Notes: a model not told the origin generated them from the letters alone. A stretch of 33,250 bases of DNA from Dictyobacter arantiisoli (GCF_008326305.1 NZ_BIXY01000083.1:1-33250); one strand, 5' to 3'; numbered from the stretch's first letter, positions 7,629 to 15,040 are shown. Program-made: numbers and translations.

Positions 7629-7651
7629 GAACCAGATACTCTATCTGGTTC
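7629..7651 (-). other. perfect hairpin between the pseudokinase and vWA genes
   Basis: GAACCAGATA (7629-7638) and TATCTGGTTC (7642-7651) form a 10-bp stem with a 3-base loop in the intercistronic gap. There is no U-tract on the minus strand, so an attenuator or mRNA-processing/stability hairpin is more likely than a full terminator. Confidence 0.5.
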
Positions 7652-7694
7652 ATAGAAGCTTTTCGAGCGTTTGTCGTTCCTTCAACTTTTGGGA

Positions 7695-8828
7695 TTACCG
7701 TTCGGGCATACGAAATGTATGAAAGGTTCTGGGACCCCAGAGACGCTCGATCAGCGTATCGAAGTCCAGTAGCAGGGAATCAACCTCCTGAGGACGCTGC
7801 ATAGGATGAGGCAGTATACAGGCTTTCAGATAGTCACGGATCTGCCAGGGAACCGTGTCGGGCACAGCGCCCGTGTGCGGATCACCACCCAGGATGTCGA
7901 TCATACAACGGGCTCCCATGGCGATATCCAGAGCGGGTGTAGGCATTTCCCTGGCAGGCACCTCGGCTGGATACCAGTCGCGATAGGGGATACTGATCGC
8001 GCTAATTCGTTCGCCGGTATTACTGACATCCAGAACCGCATATGACCAATCGATCAGTACAAGGCCATGTTGTTCGGGATGCAGCAAAACATGAGTCGGG
8101 AGTACCGCGCCGTGGATGACGTTGTTGCGGTGTGCGAAGCCCAGCGCCACCAGCAGGCGTCGCCAGATCCAGGCCATATCTTTGGGATCGATTCCCAGTG
8201 GATATGCCTCTTTCACCTCCTGTAATGAATACAGACCTTGCGTAGCGGTTAGCACATTTAATTGTCGCACCGCGCCCGAAGCCTCTTCCTGATACATAAA
8301 GGTATCGAGCAGCTGTGAGACAAAATGACGCAAGTTGATATAGTCATAGCCAAGGCTCAGATGCGACAGGATGCGCGCCTCATTCGCCAGCAGATCATTA
8401 TCCTCTGGATGCAGCGGGAATTTAAAGATGGCTGGCTCCTTGCGACCAGTCATTGTATAACTGCCCAGATAGAGCTGGCAGATATCTCCCTGCGCGAGCG
8501 GGTGTTCGATACTATACACATGATCCGGCATCCTCAGGACAAAAGGTTCAAAGACATCCGGACTTGCGTAGGTACCATTCTCAAGCTGCTGTTGAGCCAA
8601 TTCCCAGAAATGCAGCAAGCGTTTAAACGCCTGATCCGCCGTAGCGAAGCCCTCCGAGCCCGCATGGATATCAGGATGAGCCAGCTTTGCCATCTGACGA
8701 AAGATGCGCCTGGCCGTCTCGATCTGCTCAGTGCGGGAGCCTGTTAGCGTCCCAAAAACATCCCGTGGATAACGGGCCTGTGCGAGCGTGCTCTGCAACC
8801 GCTCCAATTCATGATTGCTCACAACCAA
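7695..8828 (-). CDS. J-domain protein fused to a pseudokinase
   Basis: A 377-residue cytoplasmic protein. Residues 20-85 resemble a DnaJ J-domain with the diagnostic HPD at 51-53 (MAKLAHPDIH), the motif that stimulates Hsp70 ATPase. Residues 105-365 have a protein-kinase fold. A Gly-poor P-loop (PLAQGDICQLYLG) precedes a VAIK-like lysine (AIFKFP, K136). The catalytic loop reads IHGAVLPTHVLL where active kinases have HRDxKPxN, so the catalytic Asp, Lys and Asn are all replaced. The DFG Asp remains in LIDWS (D260). It is therefore probably a nucleotide-binding pseudokinase. The start is uncertain: TTG at 8828 has GAGG 5 bases upstream, and GTG at 8822 is also possible. It is the first gene after a strong promoter with an overlapping 16-bp palindrome, and is followed by a vWA gene. 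Confidence 0.8.
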   Translation of the reverse strand: MVVSNHELERLQSTLAQARYPRDVFGTLTGSRTEQIETARRIFRQMAKLAHPDIHAGSEGFATADQAFKRLLHFWELAQQQLENGTYASPDVFEPFVLRMPDHVYSIEHPLAQGDICQLYLGSYTMTGRKEPAIFKFPLHPEDNDLLANEARILSHLSLGYDYINLRHFVSQLLDTFMYQEEASGAVRQLNVLTATQGLYSLQEVKEAYPLGIDPKDMAWIWRRLLVALGFAHRNNVIHGAVLPTHVLLHPEQHGLVLIDWSYAVLDVSNTGERISAISIPYRDWYPAEVPAREMPTPALDIAMGARCMIDILGGDPHTGAVPDTVPWQIRDYLKACILPHPMQRPQEVDSLLLDFDTLIERLWGPRTFHTFRMPER

Positions 8829-8835
8829 AATCCCC

Positions 8836-8872
8836 TCTCATAGTTAGTGTACCGCTTACACTAACTATGAGA
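8836..8872. promoter_or_regulatory. 16-bp perfect inverted repeat: operator of the pseudokinase operon
   Basis: TCTCATAGTTAGTGTA (8836-8851) is followed by CCGCT and the exact reverse complement (8857-8872). It begins 2 bp downstream of the -10 box and covers the predicted transcription start, the classic position for a repressor of TetR or GntR/YtrA type. Its proximal arm also overlaps the Shine-Dalgarno region (GAGAGGGG on the minus strand), so an RNA hairpin limiting translation is an alternative. No regulator gene for it is seen in the window. Confidence 0.8.
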
Positions 8873-8874
8873 AA

Positions 8875-8903
8875 GTTATAACATGAAAAACGTGCGTTGT
8901 CAA
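8875..8903 (-). promoter_or_regulatory. near-consensus sigma70 promoter of the pseudokinase operon
   Basis: TTGACA (8898-8903), 17 bp, TATAAC (8875-8880) on the minus strand: 11 of 12 consensus bases at ideal spacing. Such a strong promoter directly followed by a perfect palindrome implies tight repression and high output on release. Confidence 0.85.
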
Positions 8904-9018
8904 GGTATTTAATCCCTTTGCTGTGAAGAGGACAAGAAAACATCTGCACGCCCTCTCTTGCTTATACGTTCTATTATAAACAAGGGACACAGCGCTGCTA
9001 GTGAAAAGGAAGATCTGG

Positions 9019-9621
9019 ATGTCGAAAATATTGCGTATCTCGGTTATGCAAGCAGGCGAATGGTTTAAGGATCGCGATCCCGAGGAGTGGCGTCGGAAGC
9101 GGGCGCAGGTGCTGCGACAGAGCCAGTATACCTGTAGTTATTGCCAGCTCACCTGTCGAAAATTCATGCAAGTTAATCATATTGGAGCCGAAGATGATCA
9201 TCGACCGGAAAACCTGGAGACTGTTTGTCCAGCCTGTCATAGCGTCATGCATCTTGGCATTAATATCCTTGAAGGCACGCTCAGCATCTTTGACTGCTTG
9301 CCGGAAGTCAATAATATGGCTGCTATTGTTTGCGCTACTCGTGCCCTCGTCGCCAGAGACCTGCCCTGGGAGCAGATTGAGGACCAGATCCTGCAACGCT
9401 TCGCTGCTCCTGCTGGCAGGCTCTATAGCCGGGGAGAGAGCCTGGATTTTGCCAATGACCTGTTGCGAGCTATCCAGCCCGGAGCTTATCGTAGTTATCT
9501 AGCGGCTGGAAAAGCCATCCTCTTCCATGCCGCCTCGCCGTGGAACGACTATCCTGAACGTATCTGGCGCTGGCAATGCCTCCCTGGCAGTCGCTACCGC
9601 ACGACACAGCCAGAGAGCTAG
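9019..9621 (+). CDS. HNH endonuclease-like protein
   Basis: About 200 residues. ATG at 9019 is preferred because AGGAAG lies 6-8 bases upstream; GTG at 9001 is also in frame. Residues about 37-80 form an HNH module. The first CxxC (CSYC) is followed by VNHIGAEDDHRPENLETVCP with the central catalytic His and Asn, a second CxxC (CPAC), and the terminal His (HSVMH). HNH domains cut DNA with a single metal ion; the two CxxC pairs bind structural zinc. The remaining 120 residues are helical and unrecognised, with no known fusion domain. The gene is divergent from the J-domain pseudokinase operon, about 190 bp away. Its stop codon overlaps the stop of the convergent DUF4291 gene. Whether it belongs to the neighbouring system or is a solitary nuclease is undecided. 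Confidence 0.82.
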   Translation: MSKILRISVMQAGEWFKDRDPEEWRRKRAQVLRQSQYTCSYCQLTCRKFMQVNHIGAEDDHRPENLETVCPACHSVMHLGINILEGTLSIFDCLPEVNNMAAIVCATRALVARDLPWEQIEDQILQRFAAPAGRLYSRGESLDFANDLLRAIQPGAYRSYLAAGKAILFHAASPWNDYPERIWRWQCLPGSRYRTTQPES

Positions 9622-10235
9622 CGGCAGCCAATGTTCCGCGCCAGAGCTTCAGCGAGCGGATAGACCCGCTCTCTGGGAAGAAAGTCCCTGGCCTTCGCCT
9701 CCTCGCCTGCTTGCAATAGACCACGGATTTTCCTCACCAACGGTGTGATATCGCGGATCTCCAGGGTCCAATCATTAACATATCTTTCAATTATATGGCG
9801 GCTCAGACCCACCTGAATACTCCTTACAGGCAAGCTTTTCCCCCGCAGATTCCTCTCTGGGTCCCATTGGATAAGCACTGTAGCCTGTTTTAGCCGTGTG
9901 TTCCACTCATCTTGGGATATTCTATACGCATGAGGGTCATAAGACGTCAAAACGGCCTGTGAGAGCGCCTCCTCCCATCCCTGCCGCGAAATGCGAATCG
10001 CCAGAATCGTGTCCTGGCCAGGTTTTTTCCCCCAATTACTGCGTTCCATCATCCATAAAAAAGAAGGTTTAATCCATGTCATTCTATTTAACGAAAAAGG
10101 AGCGACAAAACGATTATGTTGTACCGCAGGGAGAGCAATAGCTTTACTGTACGCCTGATAAACAATAATCGATTTGCTCTCATAATCCGCACGAATTTCA
10201 TGTTTGTTCATAAGCATTATTTTATCAACAATCAT
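9618..10235 (-). CDS. DUF4291 family protein
   Basis: About 205 residues. The ATG at 10235 is supported by AAGGA/GAGAG shortly upstream; an in-frame ATG at 10310 would add 25 Cys/Arg-rich residues unlike the family. The signature is clear: HEIRADYESKSIIVYQAY near the start, then RMTWIKPSFLWMMERS, KPGQ, VLIQWDPERNL and SIQVGLS. These match the conserved blocks of DUF4291, a ~190-residue family spread through bacteria and fungi whose biochemical function is unknown. It lies downstream of the truncated haemoglobin gene on the same strand, 83 bp away, so they may be co-transcribed. It ends tail-to-tail with the HNH gene, sharing CTAG at 9618-9621 so that each strand's TAG stop lies within the other gene's end. 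Confidence 0.9.
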   Translation of the reverse strand: MIVDKIMLMNKHEIRADYESKSIIVYQAYSKAIALPAVQHNRFVAPFSLNRMTWIKPSFLWMMERSNWGKKPGQDTILAIRISRQGWEEALSQAVLTSYDPHAYRISQDEWNTRLKQATVLIQWDPERNLRGKSLPVRSIQVGLSRHIIERYVNDWTLEIRDITPLVRKIRGLLQAGEEAKARDFLPRERVYPLAEALARNIGCR

Positions 10236-10318
10236 CAGCTCTCTATCCTTGTTGCACCTGCGCTCTATTCTGCAGCAGCTGAAAGATAAGGACAATGGGT
10301 TGTTTCTCACTCCTGTTT

Positions 10319-10762
10319 TTATGATTGGATGTTTCGTCGGCCCGGCTGCCTGCCTTCGGTAAGCGGAAGCATGGAGGGACGCATTTTGAGTTGCATAGAG
10401 GGAATGATAGAGCGGGCACGCTTCTTCATCTCCAGGGCGACTGGTCCGGCGTAGTGACGGTCAACCTCTTGTTCAAAGAGGCTTAGCCAGCGGGCAAAGT
10501 GCTCGCGTGTGAGCTGTTTCTGTTGATTGAGGAGAATATGTTTATACATCATGCCCCCATGATAGGTGCCTGTCTGGAAGAGCAGATTTTCCCAAAAATC
10601 ATACATCACGGGTAAATGCTCTTCGAGATTGATTGCGGCAACCTCAGTAAAAAAAGGACCAATGTCGGGATCTTGCATAGCCCGTTCATAAAAAGCGCGT
10701 ACCACCGTTGCAATATCTTCTCGCGACTCTATATCTTTTTGATTCTGCATCATCTTGCTCAT
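10319..10762 (-). CDS. group III truncated haemoglobin
   Basis: A 147-residue globin-fold protein. SREDIATVVRAFYERAMQDP, then IGPFF and LPVMYDFWENLLF near residues 50-65, followed by MYKHILL and REHFARWLSLFEQ, are the conserved blocks of group III (trHbP-type) truncated haemoglobins, cytosolic proteins that bind oxygen or NO and are thought to protect respiration. The last 20 residues (GRQPGRRNIQS end) extend beyond the usual globin. The true start may be the ATG at 10753, which has AGGA 8 bases before it; the ATG at 10762 directly abuts AAAAGG. An extended -10 box lies at 10853-10861 on the minus strand. DUF4291 follows. No partner reductase is adjacent. Confidence 0.88.
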   Translation of the reverse strand: MSKMMQNQKDIESREDIATVVRAFYERAMQDPDIGPFFTEVAAINLEEHLPVMYDFWENLLFQTGTYHGGMMYKHILLNQQKQLTREHFARWLSLFEQEVDRHYAGPVALEMKKRARSIIPSMQLKMRPSMLPLTEGRQPGRRNIQS

Positions 10763-10852
10763 CCTTTTAAGGGTAATTTTCTATCTTTACGGCACAGATA
10801 TCTATCCGACAAAGCACTATCGTGCTTGTTCATAGCTATATTCATCTCTTCA

Positions 10853-10861
10853 ATTATAGCA
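10853..10861 (-). promoter_or_regulatory. extended -10 promoter of the truncated haemoglobin gene
   Basis: TGCTATAAT on the minus strand is an extended -10 element with no good -35. About 30 bp downstream, AAGCAC-TATC-GTGCTT (10812-10827) forms a small inverted repeat that could be an operator. Confidence 0.45.
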
Positions 10862-10919
10862 GACTTCGCCTTCATCAGTAGCGCTCATCGAGAGGATGAG
10901 GATTACAGCGTGGTTAGCG

Positions 10920-13900
10920 TCAGGCTTCCGATAAGAGATCTTTCTGGGCGGACAAGAGGTCAATGACTTTGATAATCATCTCTTCAGGTTGTTCGCATGC
11001 GAAGTTGTGCCATTCGGTCGCGCTCGCCCCGATGAAGGTACGCAGGGATGGGACATAATAGCGGGGATAGGTTTTTTGACGAGCCAGTGACAATAAGATG
11101 CTTCGTGATCCGCACATCCGACACCATATTGAGCCCTCTGCTTGATGGCTGGCCTGCTCGCGATGCACTCTTCCATTGTCTTCCCAGCGCCCTTCACACC
11201 ATACTCCTGTCTGCTCACCCTCATTTCCTTTATAGATATCCTCATCTGTAACAACAATCTCTATCGGCACATTATTTCTCTCTATCTCTGAAAATTCCGT
11301 TTCTATGGGCACACTATAGCACTCTATCTCTGAAGTATTTGTCTCTGTTGGCGGAGTGTTTTCCTCTATCTGAGAAACATCGGTCTCTATTTGCACACTA
11401 TAGGGTTCCACATTTAAAGTATCCCCCTCTATTTCAGCTGCCTCCTCTTCAGTGACTGACGGATATGATGGATATGATGGGTTATGCATAAAACTTTTAT
11501 TTTGAGTGGAAGAATTAAAGGATGTAATATTTAAAAGTTTCGGAGATGATCCGTCATATCCATCATATCCATCATCATCTTTATTTTTCATGCTTGTGTG
11601 GTTGTCTGTTTCTGGTGTTTGCGCTGAATCTTCTACCCGCCGGGCATCATGATTCGGGGAGTAGAGACCGATGCCGCGATAGATAGCTCCAAAGGTTGTA
11701 TGCATCTTCTCAAAGCGTTTGGATAGTTCTGTGCCAAAGGCTTTCAGGCTGAGCGGACGATCTGTGCGGTTGTCATCGTGCCACCGTTCATAATGGCTAT
11801 AGAGAATGCTGGCTTTGATTTCGGACTGGGGAGCGATGGTGCAGCGATCACGGATAAATTGTTCGATGGGATCTTGCGCAGCGCGATATTGCGTGTTGTT
11901 GGCCTGAACTGCGGTTGGTATGTTGAGTCCCTCTTTTTTCCATTGCAGGCAGCCGCGCATCAGCCAGGCGAGGATACCGCTGCGTTCCGCATAGAGTGTC
12001 TCTTCTAACTTTTTATCGCGAGGACGCTCATTCTCTTGCTGCGGATGATCTACAAAGCGCATACTAAAGTCGATCAGGCAGATACGATCCCAGGCTGCTT
12101 GCTCTTTTGAATTGATGATAGGTTTATGATTGGTCATCAGGAGGAGTTTATGGGTGGGCGTAAAGGTGTGCCCATGCTTGCTATAGAGATGGCGGGCGTT
12201 GATGTCTCCTCCACCGGACAATTGCTTGACACGGGCGACATCAATACGGTCCCCCTGGCGTGTCTCGCTACCCCAGACAACACGCTTGCCCTGGAGATCG
12301 CTGAGATGCGGGGTGGGTGCTCCGCCGGTTTTGTTGCGGTTCTCTTCGACAAAAATATCGTTGCTGATGGCGCTAGCAATTGGCCCCAGTACTTGATGCA
12401 GGGCGCGTAGCAGTGTATCCTTTCCGTTGCGCCCCTCTTCTCCATACAAGATGGTGAAGATGTGGTCCTCAGTTGAGCCAGTGATACAGTAGCCAAGCAG
12501 GCGCTGTAGAAAAGCGATGATGTTTGTACGCTCAACCTTATCGGCGAAGATCTCCTCTAAAAAGTATTCAAAGCGTGGACAGGGGGTATCCAGTCCGGCC
12601 CATTCGGTGGGACAGATAGTGCGCAGATAATCGCCAGGGACTCCTGCATTACATTGTCCGGTTCTCAGGTCGAGAACTCCATTCGGCACGGCGAGTAACC
12701 AGGGATTGCTGTCCCACATCGTCGTTTCAATGCTCACATAACTGGTAGCCATGGACATGATATTCTTGATGCGCCGGTAAGAGTGCAGTGCTTTGGCGCG
12801 TGCTTTCAGTTGTTTGAACTGCCCCTCCATCTGTTCTACCTGACGACCGAGCTTCTCTGTTTCGCCGTAATTACGCCCTCGACTCTGCTTTTCAGCTTGT
12901 CGTAGTTGTTCGCACGAGTTGACATAATCAATTTTCAATGCAGCCGCCGCTTTGAGATAGATCGAGGCCAGTGAGCCCCCCACCAGTTGCAGGATCTTGT
13001 CCGTACTATCACGTTTCCAGGCGTGATCGCGCCAGATATACCATTCTTTTTCGAGATTGTCATAACAGACTTTATCCGCAAAAGCCTGGGCAAAGAGTTG
13101 CGCATCACCCATCTCGTCATCCTTGAGACAGGCCAATACGTCCTCAAAGGCAACATCATGCGGTTTTAAGATCCATTTTTTTTCCTCATGCAGCATCTGG
13201 AGTTCGCGTTCACAATCAATGTGGGATTGCTTGAGGAGTTGATCGATGGCTGCCGCGAGCTGCTGTTTGCTGCGTCTGGGAGTATAGGTTTCCGTACAGA
13301 TCGCACAGGCACGGCGCAGAGTCTCCTGTCCGTATGTGCTGACACCACGCCCTGCATCCCATTTGGTGCGATAGAGAGCGCTGCGGCGGAAAAGTTTATC
13401 CATACGGACACTATCACGTCCGGTCCAGAAGGCAAGATGCAGGCTGAGTGCCATATCCGCTTCTGAAGAGGATGTATAGTCAATGGTTGCGCCATCATAA
13501 AAGAGTGCCTGGAAGCGTGCTCCATTACTGGCCTCGCAGGCGCGCTGCAAGAGTTCCTCATCATCTAGAATAAAGAATGAGGTGGTGGGAGGGTTGGGAT
13601 GTTGAGGATTTTTCGCGTTGGAAGTGTCTTTGGAGGGAATGGTGTTCAGGTGTGTAAGTGAGACTGCGAGCTGTTGTTTGGTTCTGTCCACCGCTCCTGC
13701 AGGAGGACCGGATGTAGGTGTGGCTGTTTCTGGGCGGGAAACCTGCTGATAAAGCTTATCCAGAGCCACTTGCCGGGATTCGATGTTCTCTGACGTCTCC
13801 GGTACATGATTTCCCGTCACCGTAAAATAGCGCCGCGAGCAATACATCTCAATTGCGGCATGGTTCTGCAAGGGCTCCCAGTGCGCCGGGATCTTACGAC

Positions 13901-14291
13901 GAGATCCATGGGGTATCTGACCGCGTACGAAGATATGGATACCACTGCCGCTGGGTGAGAACTCGGTGTAGCTGTTGAGATGTTTGATGATGCGCCAGGC
14001 CCAGCGCTCGATCACGCCTTGCTCATCCACACAATGATCCAGATCAATGCCGGTGTAATCTTCATGGAACATATAGCCCAGGCCAGCATAGTTTTCGCGT
14101 GTCGCGGCCTCCTGCGCCTGTTGATAGTTGCACCAGGTTTGTGGATCATTGGAGCGTGCCCAACGTCCGGTTGTCGGGGTGTAAGGAATTTTCGTGAATG
14201 ATCCGTTGCGTTTTTCTTTGCGCCAGCAGATCCAGTGAGGGGAATTTTGTAGTTCTCGTAACGCGGCGGTGTCCCGTATTTTATTGTCCAT
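10920..14291 (-). CDS. mobile-element primase / SF3 helicase (P4 family)
   Basis: 1123 residues. Residues 10-190 form a primase-polymerase domain: GYMFHEDYTGIDLDHC gives the DxD-type metal site, and YTEFSPSGSGIHIFV is the conserved SGxGxH block. Residues about 370-560 are helical (D5_N-like). From about 590 comes an SF3 helicase with Walker A GEEGRNGKDT, an acidic Walker B region (GKRVVWGSET) and sensor segment KLLLMTNHKP, as in phage/plasmid P4-type replication proteins. After about residue 860 is a linker with YDGYDG and SYPSYPSV motifs, then three or so 16-residue repeats (S-V-P-I-E-T ... S-E-I-E), then a CxxC (CRMCGS). It lies 21 bp after an xre-type gene. A large inverted repeat lies within the linker-coding DNA. 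It marks an integrated plasmid or satellite, but no integrase or att site was found. Confidence 0.92.
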   Translation of the reverse strand: MDNKIRDTAALRELQNSPHWICWRKEKRNGSFTKIPYTPTTGRWARSNDPQTWCNYQQAQEAATRENYAGLGYMFHEDYTGIDLDHCVDEQGVIERWAWRIIKHLNSYTEFSPSGSGIHIFVRGQIPHGSRRKIPAHWEPLQNHAAIEMYCSRRYFTVTGNHVPETSENIESRQVALDKLYQQVSRPETATPTSGPPAGAVDRTKQQLAVSLTHLNTIPSKDTSNAKNPQHPNPPTTSFFILDDEELLQRACEASNGARFQALFYDGATIDYTSSSEADMALSLHLAFWTGRDSVRMDKLFRRSALYRTKWDAGRGVSTYGQETLRRACAICTETYTPRRSKQQLAAAIDQLLKQSHIDCERELQMLHEEKKWILKPHDVAFEDVLACLKDDEMGDAQLFAQAFADKVCYDNLEKEWYIWRDHAWKRDSTDKILQLVGGSLASIYLKAAAALKIDYVNSCEQLRQAEKQSRGRNYGETEKLGRQVEQMEGQFKQLKARAKALHSYRRIKNIMSMATSYVSIETTMWDSNPWLLAVPNGVLDLRTGQCNAGVPGDYLRTICPTEWAGLDTPCPRFEYFLEEIFADKVERTNIIAFLQRLLGYCITGSTEDHIFTILYGEEGRNGKDTLLRALHQVLGPIASAISNDIFVEENRNKTGGAPTPHLSDLQGKRVVWGSETRQGDRIDVARVKQLSGGGDINARHLYSKHGHTFTPTHKLLLMTNHKPIINSKEQAAWDRICLIDFSMRFVDHPQQENERPRDKKLEETLYAERSGILAWLMRGCLQWKKEGLNIPTAVQANNTQYRAAQDPIEQFIRDRCTIAPQSEIKASILYSHYERWHDDNRTDRPLSLKAFGTELSKRFEKMHTTFGAIYRGIGLYSPNHDARRVEDSAQTPETDNHTSMKNKDDDGYDGYDGSSPKLLNITSFNSSTQNKSFMHNPSYPSYPSVTEEEAAEIEGDTLNVEPYSVQIETDVSQIEENTPPTETNTSEIECYSVPIETEFSEIERNNVPIEIVVTDEDIYKGNEGEQTGVWCEGRWEDNGRVHREQASHQAEGSIWCRMCGSRSILLSLARQKTYPRYYVPSLRTFIGASATEWHNFACEQPEEMIIKVIDLLSAQKDLLSEA
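11461..11570. repeat. 40-bp-arm inverted repeat inside the primase gene
   Basis: Arms 11461-11500 and 11531-11570 are inverted copies separated by 30 bp. They match almost perfectly over the outer 18 bases (GGATATGATGGATATGA) and again over the inner AAACTTTTA, with scattered mismatches between. The open reading frame is preserved: one arm encodes YDGYDG and the other SYPSYPS. It resembles palindromic elements that insert within coding sequences. Confidence 0.7.
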
Positions 14292-14312
14292 AGAGAATAA
14301 TGTTCTCCCTTT

Positions 14313-14693
14313 TTATAACAAATTTTGTGATGAGATGTGGAGTTCGCCCTGGCAGGCTGCACTATTGGTGGATATGTCTGTGTAAATGTGACGATTTGAA
14401 ATGTAAGGATCAAGGAAGCCCAGTTGCACGGCGTTGAGCGCAAAGATCGCGCAGATGTGTTTGCGATAGACCGGGCTGGGCTGATGAATGCCACATTCCC
14501 AGCGCCGCACCGACTCAGAAGTGATACCGACGGAAACGTTGCCTTCCAGCACGCAGCGTCGATAGATCTCGACCGCCAGATCGTTCTGGGACCAACCGCG
14601 CAAGAGGCGTTGATATTTGAGGGGAGATATCGGGTTGGTGGTTACATGGGTGACTTGAAAATCCTGGAGAGATGGCTGTGGAGGTGAAAACAT
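14313..14693 (-). CDS. XRE-family helix-turn-helix regulator
   Basis: 126 residues from the ATG at 14693, chosen because AAGGAG lies 5 bases upstream; the frame is open to 14843 but without a start signal. Residues about 25-90 contain an HTH_XRE pattern: SPLKYQRLLRGWSQNDLA gives helices 1-2, then an insertion (EIYRRCVLEGNVSV), then ITSESVRRWECGIHQPSP as recognition helix and the typical WExG-x-x-x-P ending. The stretch before helix 3 is longer than in standard Cro/CI proteins. The C-terminus (YTDISTNSAACQ) is unstructured. It immediately precedes the primase/helicase gene (21 bp) and likely controls it, as in plasmid and phage-satellite replication units. Confidence 0.85.
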   Translation of the reverse strand: MFSPPQPSLQDFQVTHVTTNPISPLKYQRLLRGWSQNDLAVEIYRRCVLEGNVSVGITSESVRRWECGIHQPSPVYRKHICAIFALNAVQLGFLDPYISNRHIYTDISTNSAACQGELHISSQNLL

Positions 14694-14784
14694 ACGTGCT
14701 CCTTCAGTGTGCGCCGACCCCTGGCAGGCTACCGGGACCGGGTTGTAAGAGATATGTTGAAGGATGAGCAAGGATGCGTATCTC

Positions 14785-14997
14785 TTACGGCGACAACACC
14801 TTTTCGTATGTTGACCAACCGCATGGTTTGCATTGCACCACACTACCCCGTGCCAATGCTGTTGTGGATATCATTCCCCACCAACCCTTCAACGTGTCCA
14901 AATGATTTATGAATCCAGATTTTCGACTATTTGCTTGGTAAGAAAAGCAATAGTTGCAGTTACACTGTAAGAATGGGACGGTTGAACTGGAGTTCAC
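14785..14997 (-). CDS. possible small leader protein with paired cysteines
   Basis: A 69-residue frame starting with GTG only about 8 bases after the predicted start of the consensus promoter at 15012-15040. It contains CNCNYC near residues 12-17 and CKPC near 57-60, which could bind zinc, and ends SYEKVLSP-like. No good Shine-Dalgarno is visible. It lies in the roughly 310-base leader of the xre gene. It may be a chance frame; I list it because of its position and cysteine pairs. Confidence 0.25.
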   Translation of the reverse strand: MNSSSTVPFLQCNCNYCFSYQANSRKSGFINHLDTLKGWWGMISTTALARGSVVQCKPCGWSTYEKVLSP

Positions 14998-15011
14998 TCA
15001 CCATTACTACT

Positions 15012-15040
15012 ATTATAGTGCTTACTTTTGCCTATGTCAA
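15012..15040 (-). promoter_or_regulatory. perfect consensus sigma70 promoter of the xre-primase unit
   Basis: TTGACA (15035-15040), 17 bp, TATAAT (15012-15017) on the minus strand: all 12 consensus bases with ideal spacing. It lies about 310 bp upstream of the xre start. A perfect TTACACTGTAA palindrome follows at 14960-14970 and could be the regulator's binding site. The 14694-15325 region is otherwise AT-rich without a convincing gene. Confidence 0.85.

Noticed and set aside
10920-15040. Complete prophage or integrative element
   Set aside because: Only a regulator and a primase/helicase are present. No integrase, att repeats, capsid, terminase or relaxase genes are visible, so boundaries cannot be set.
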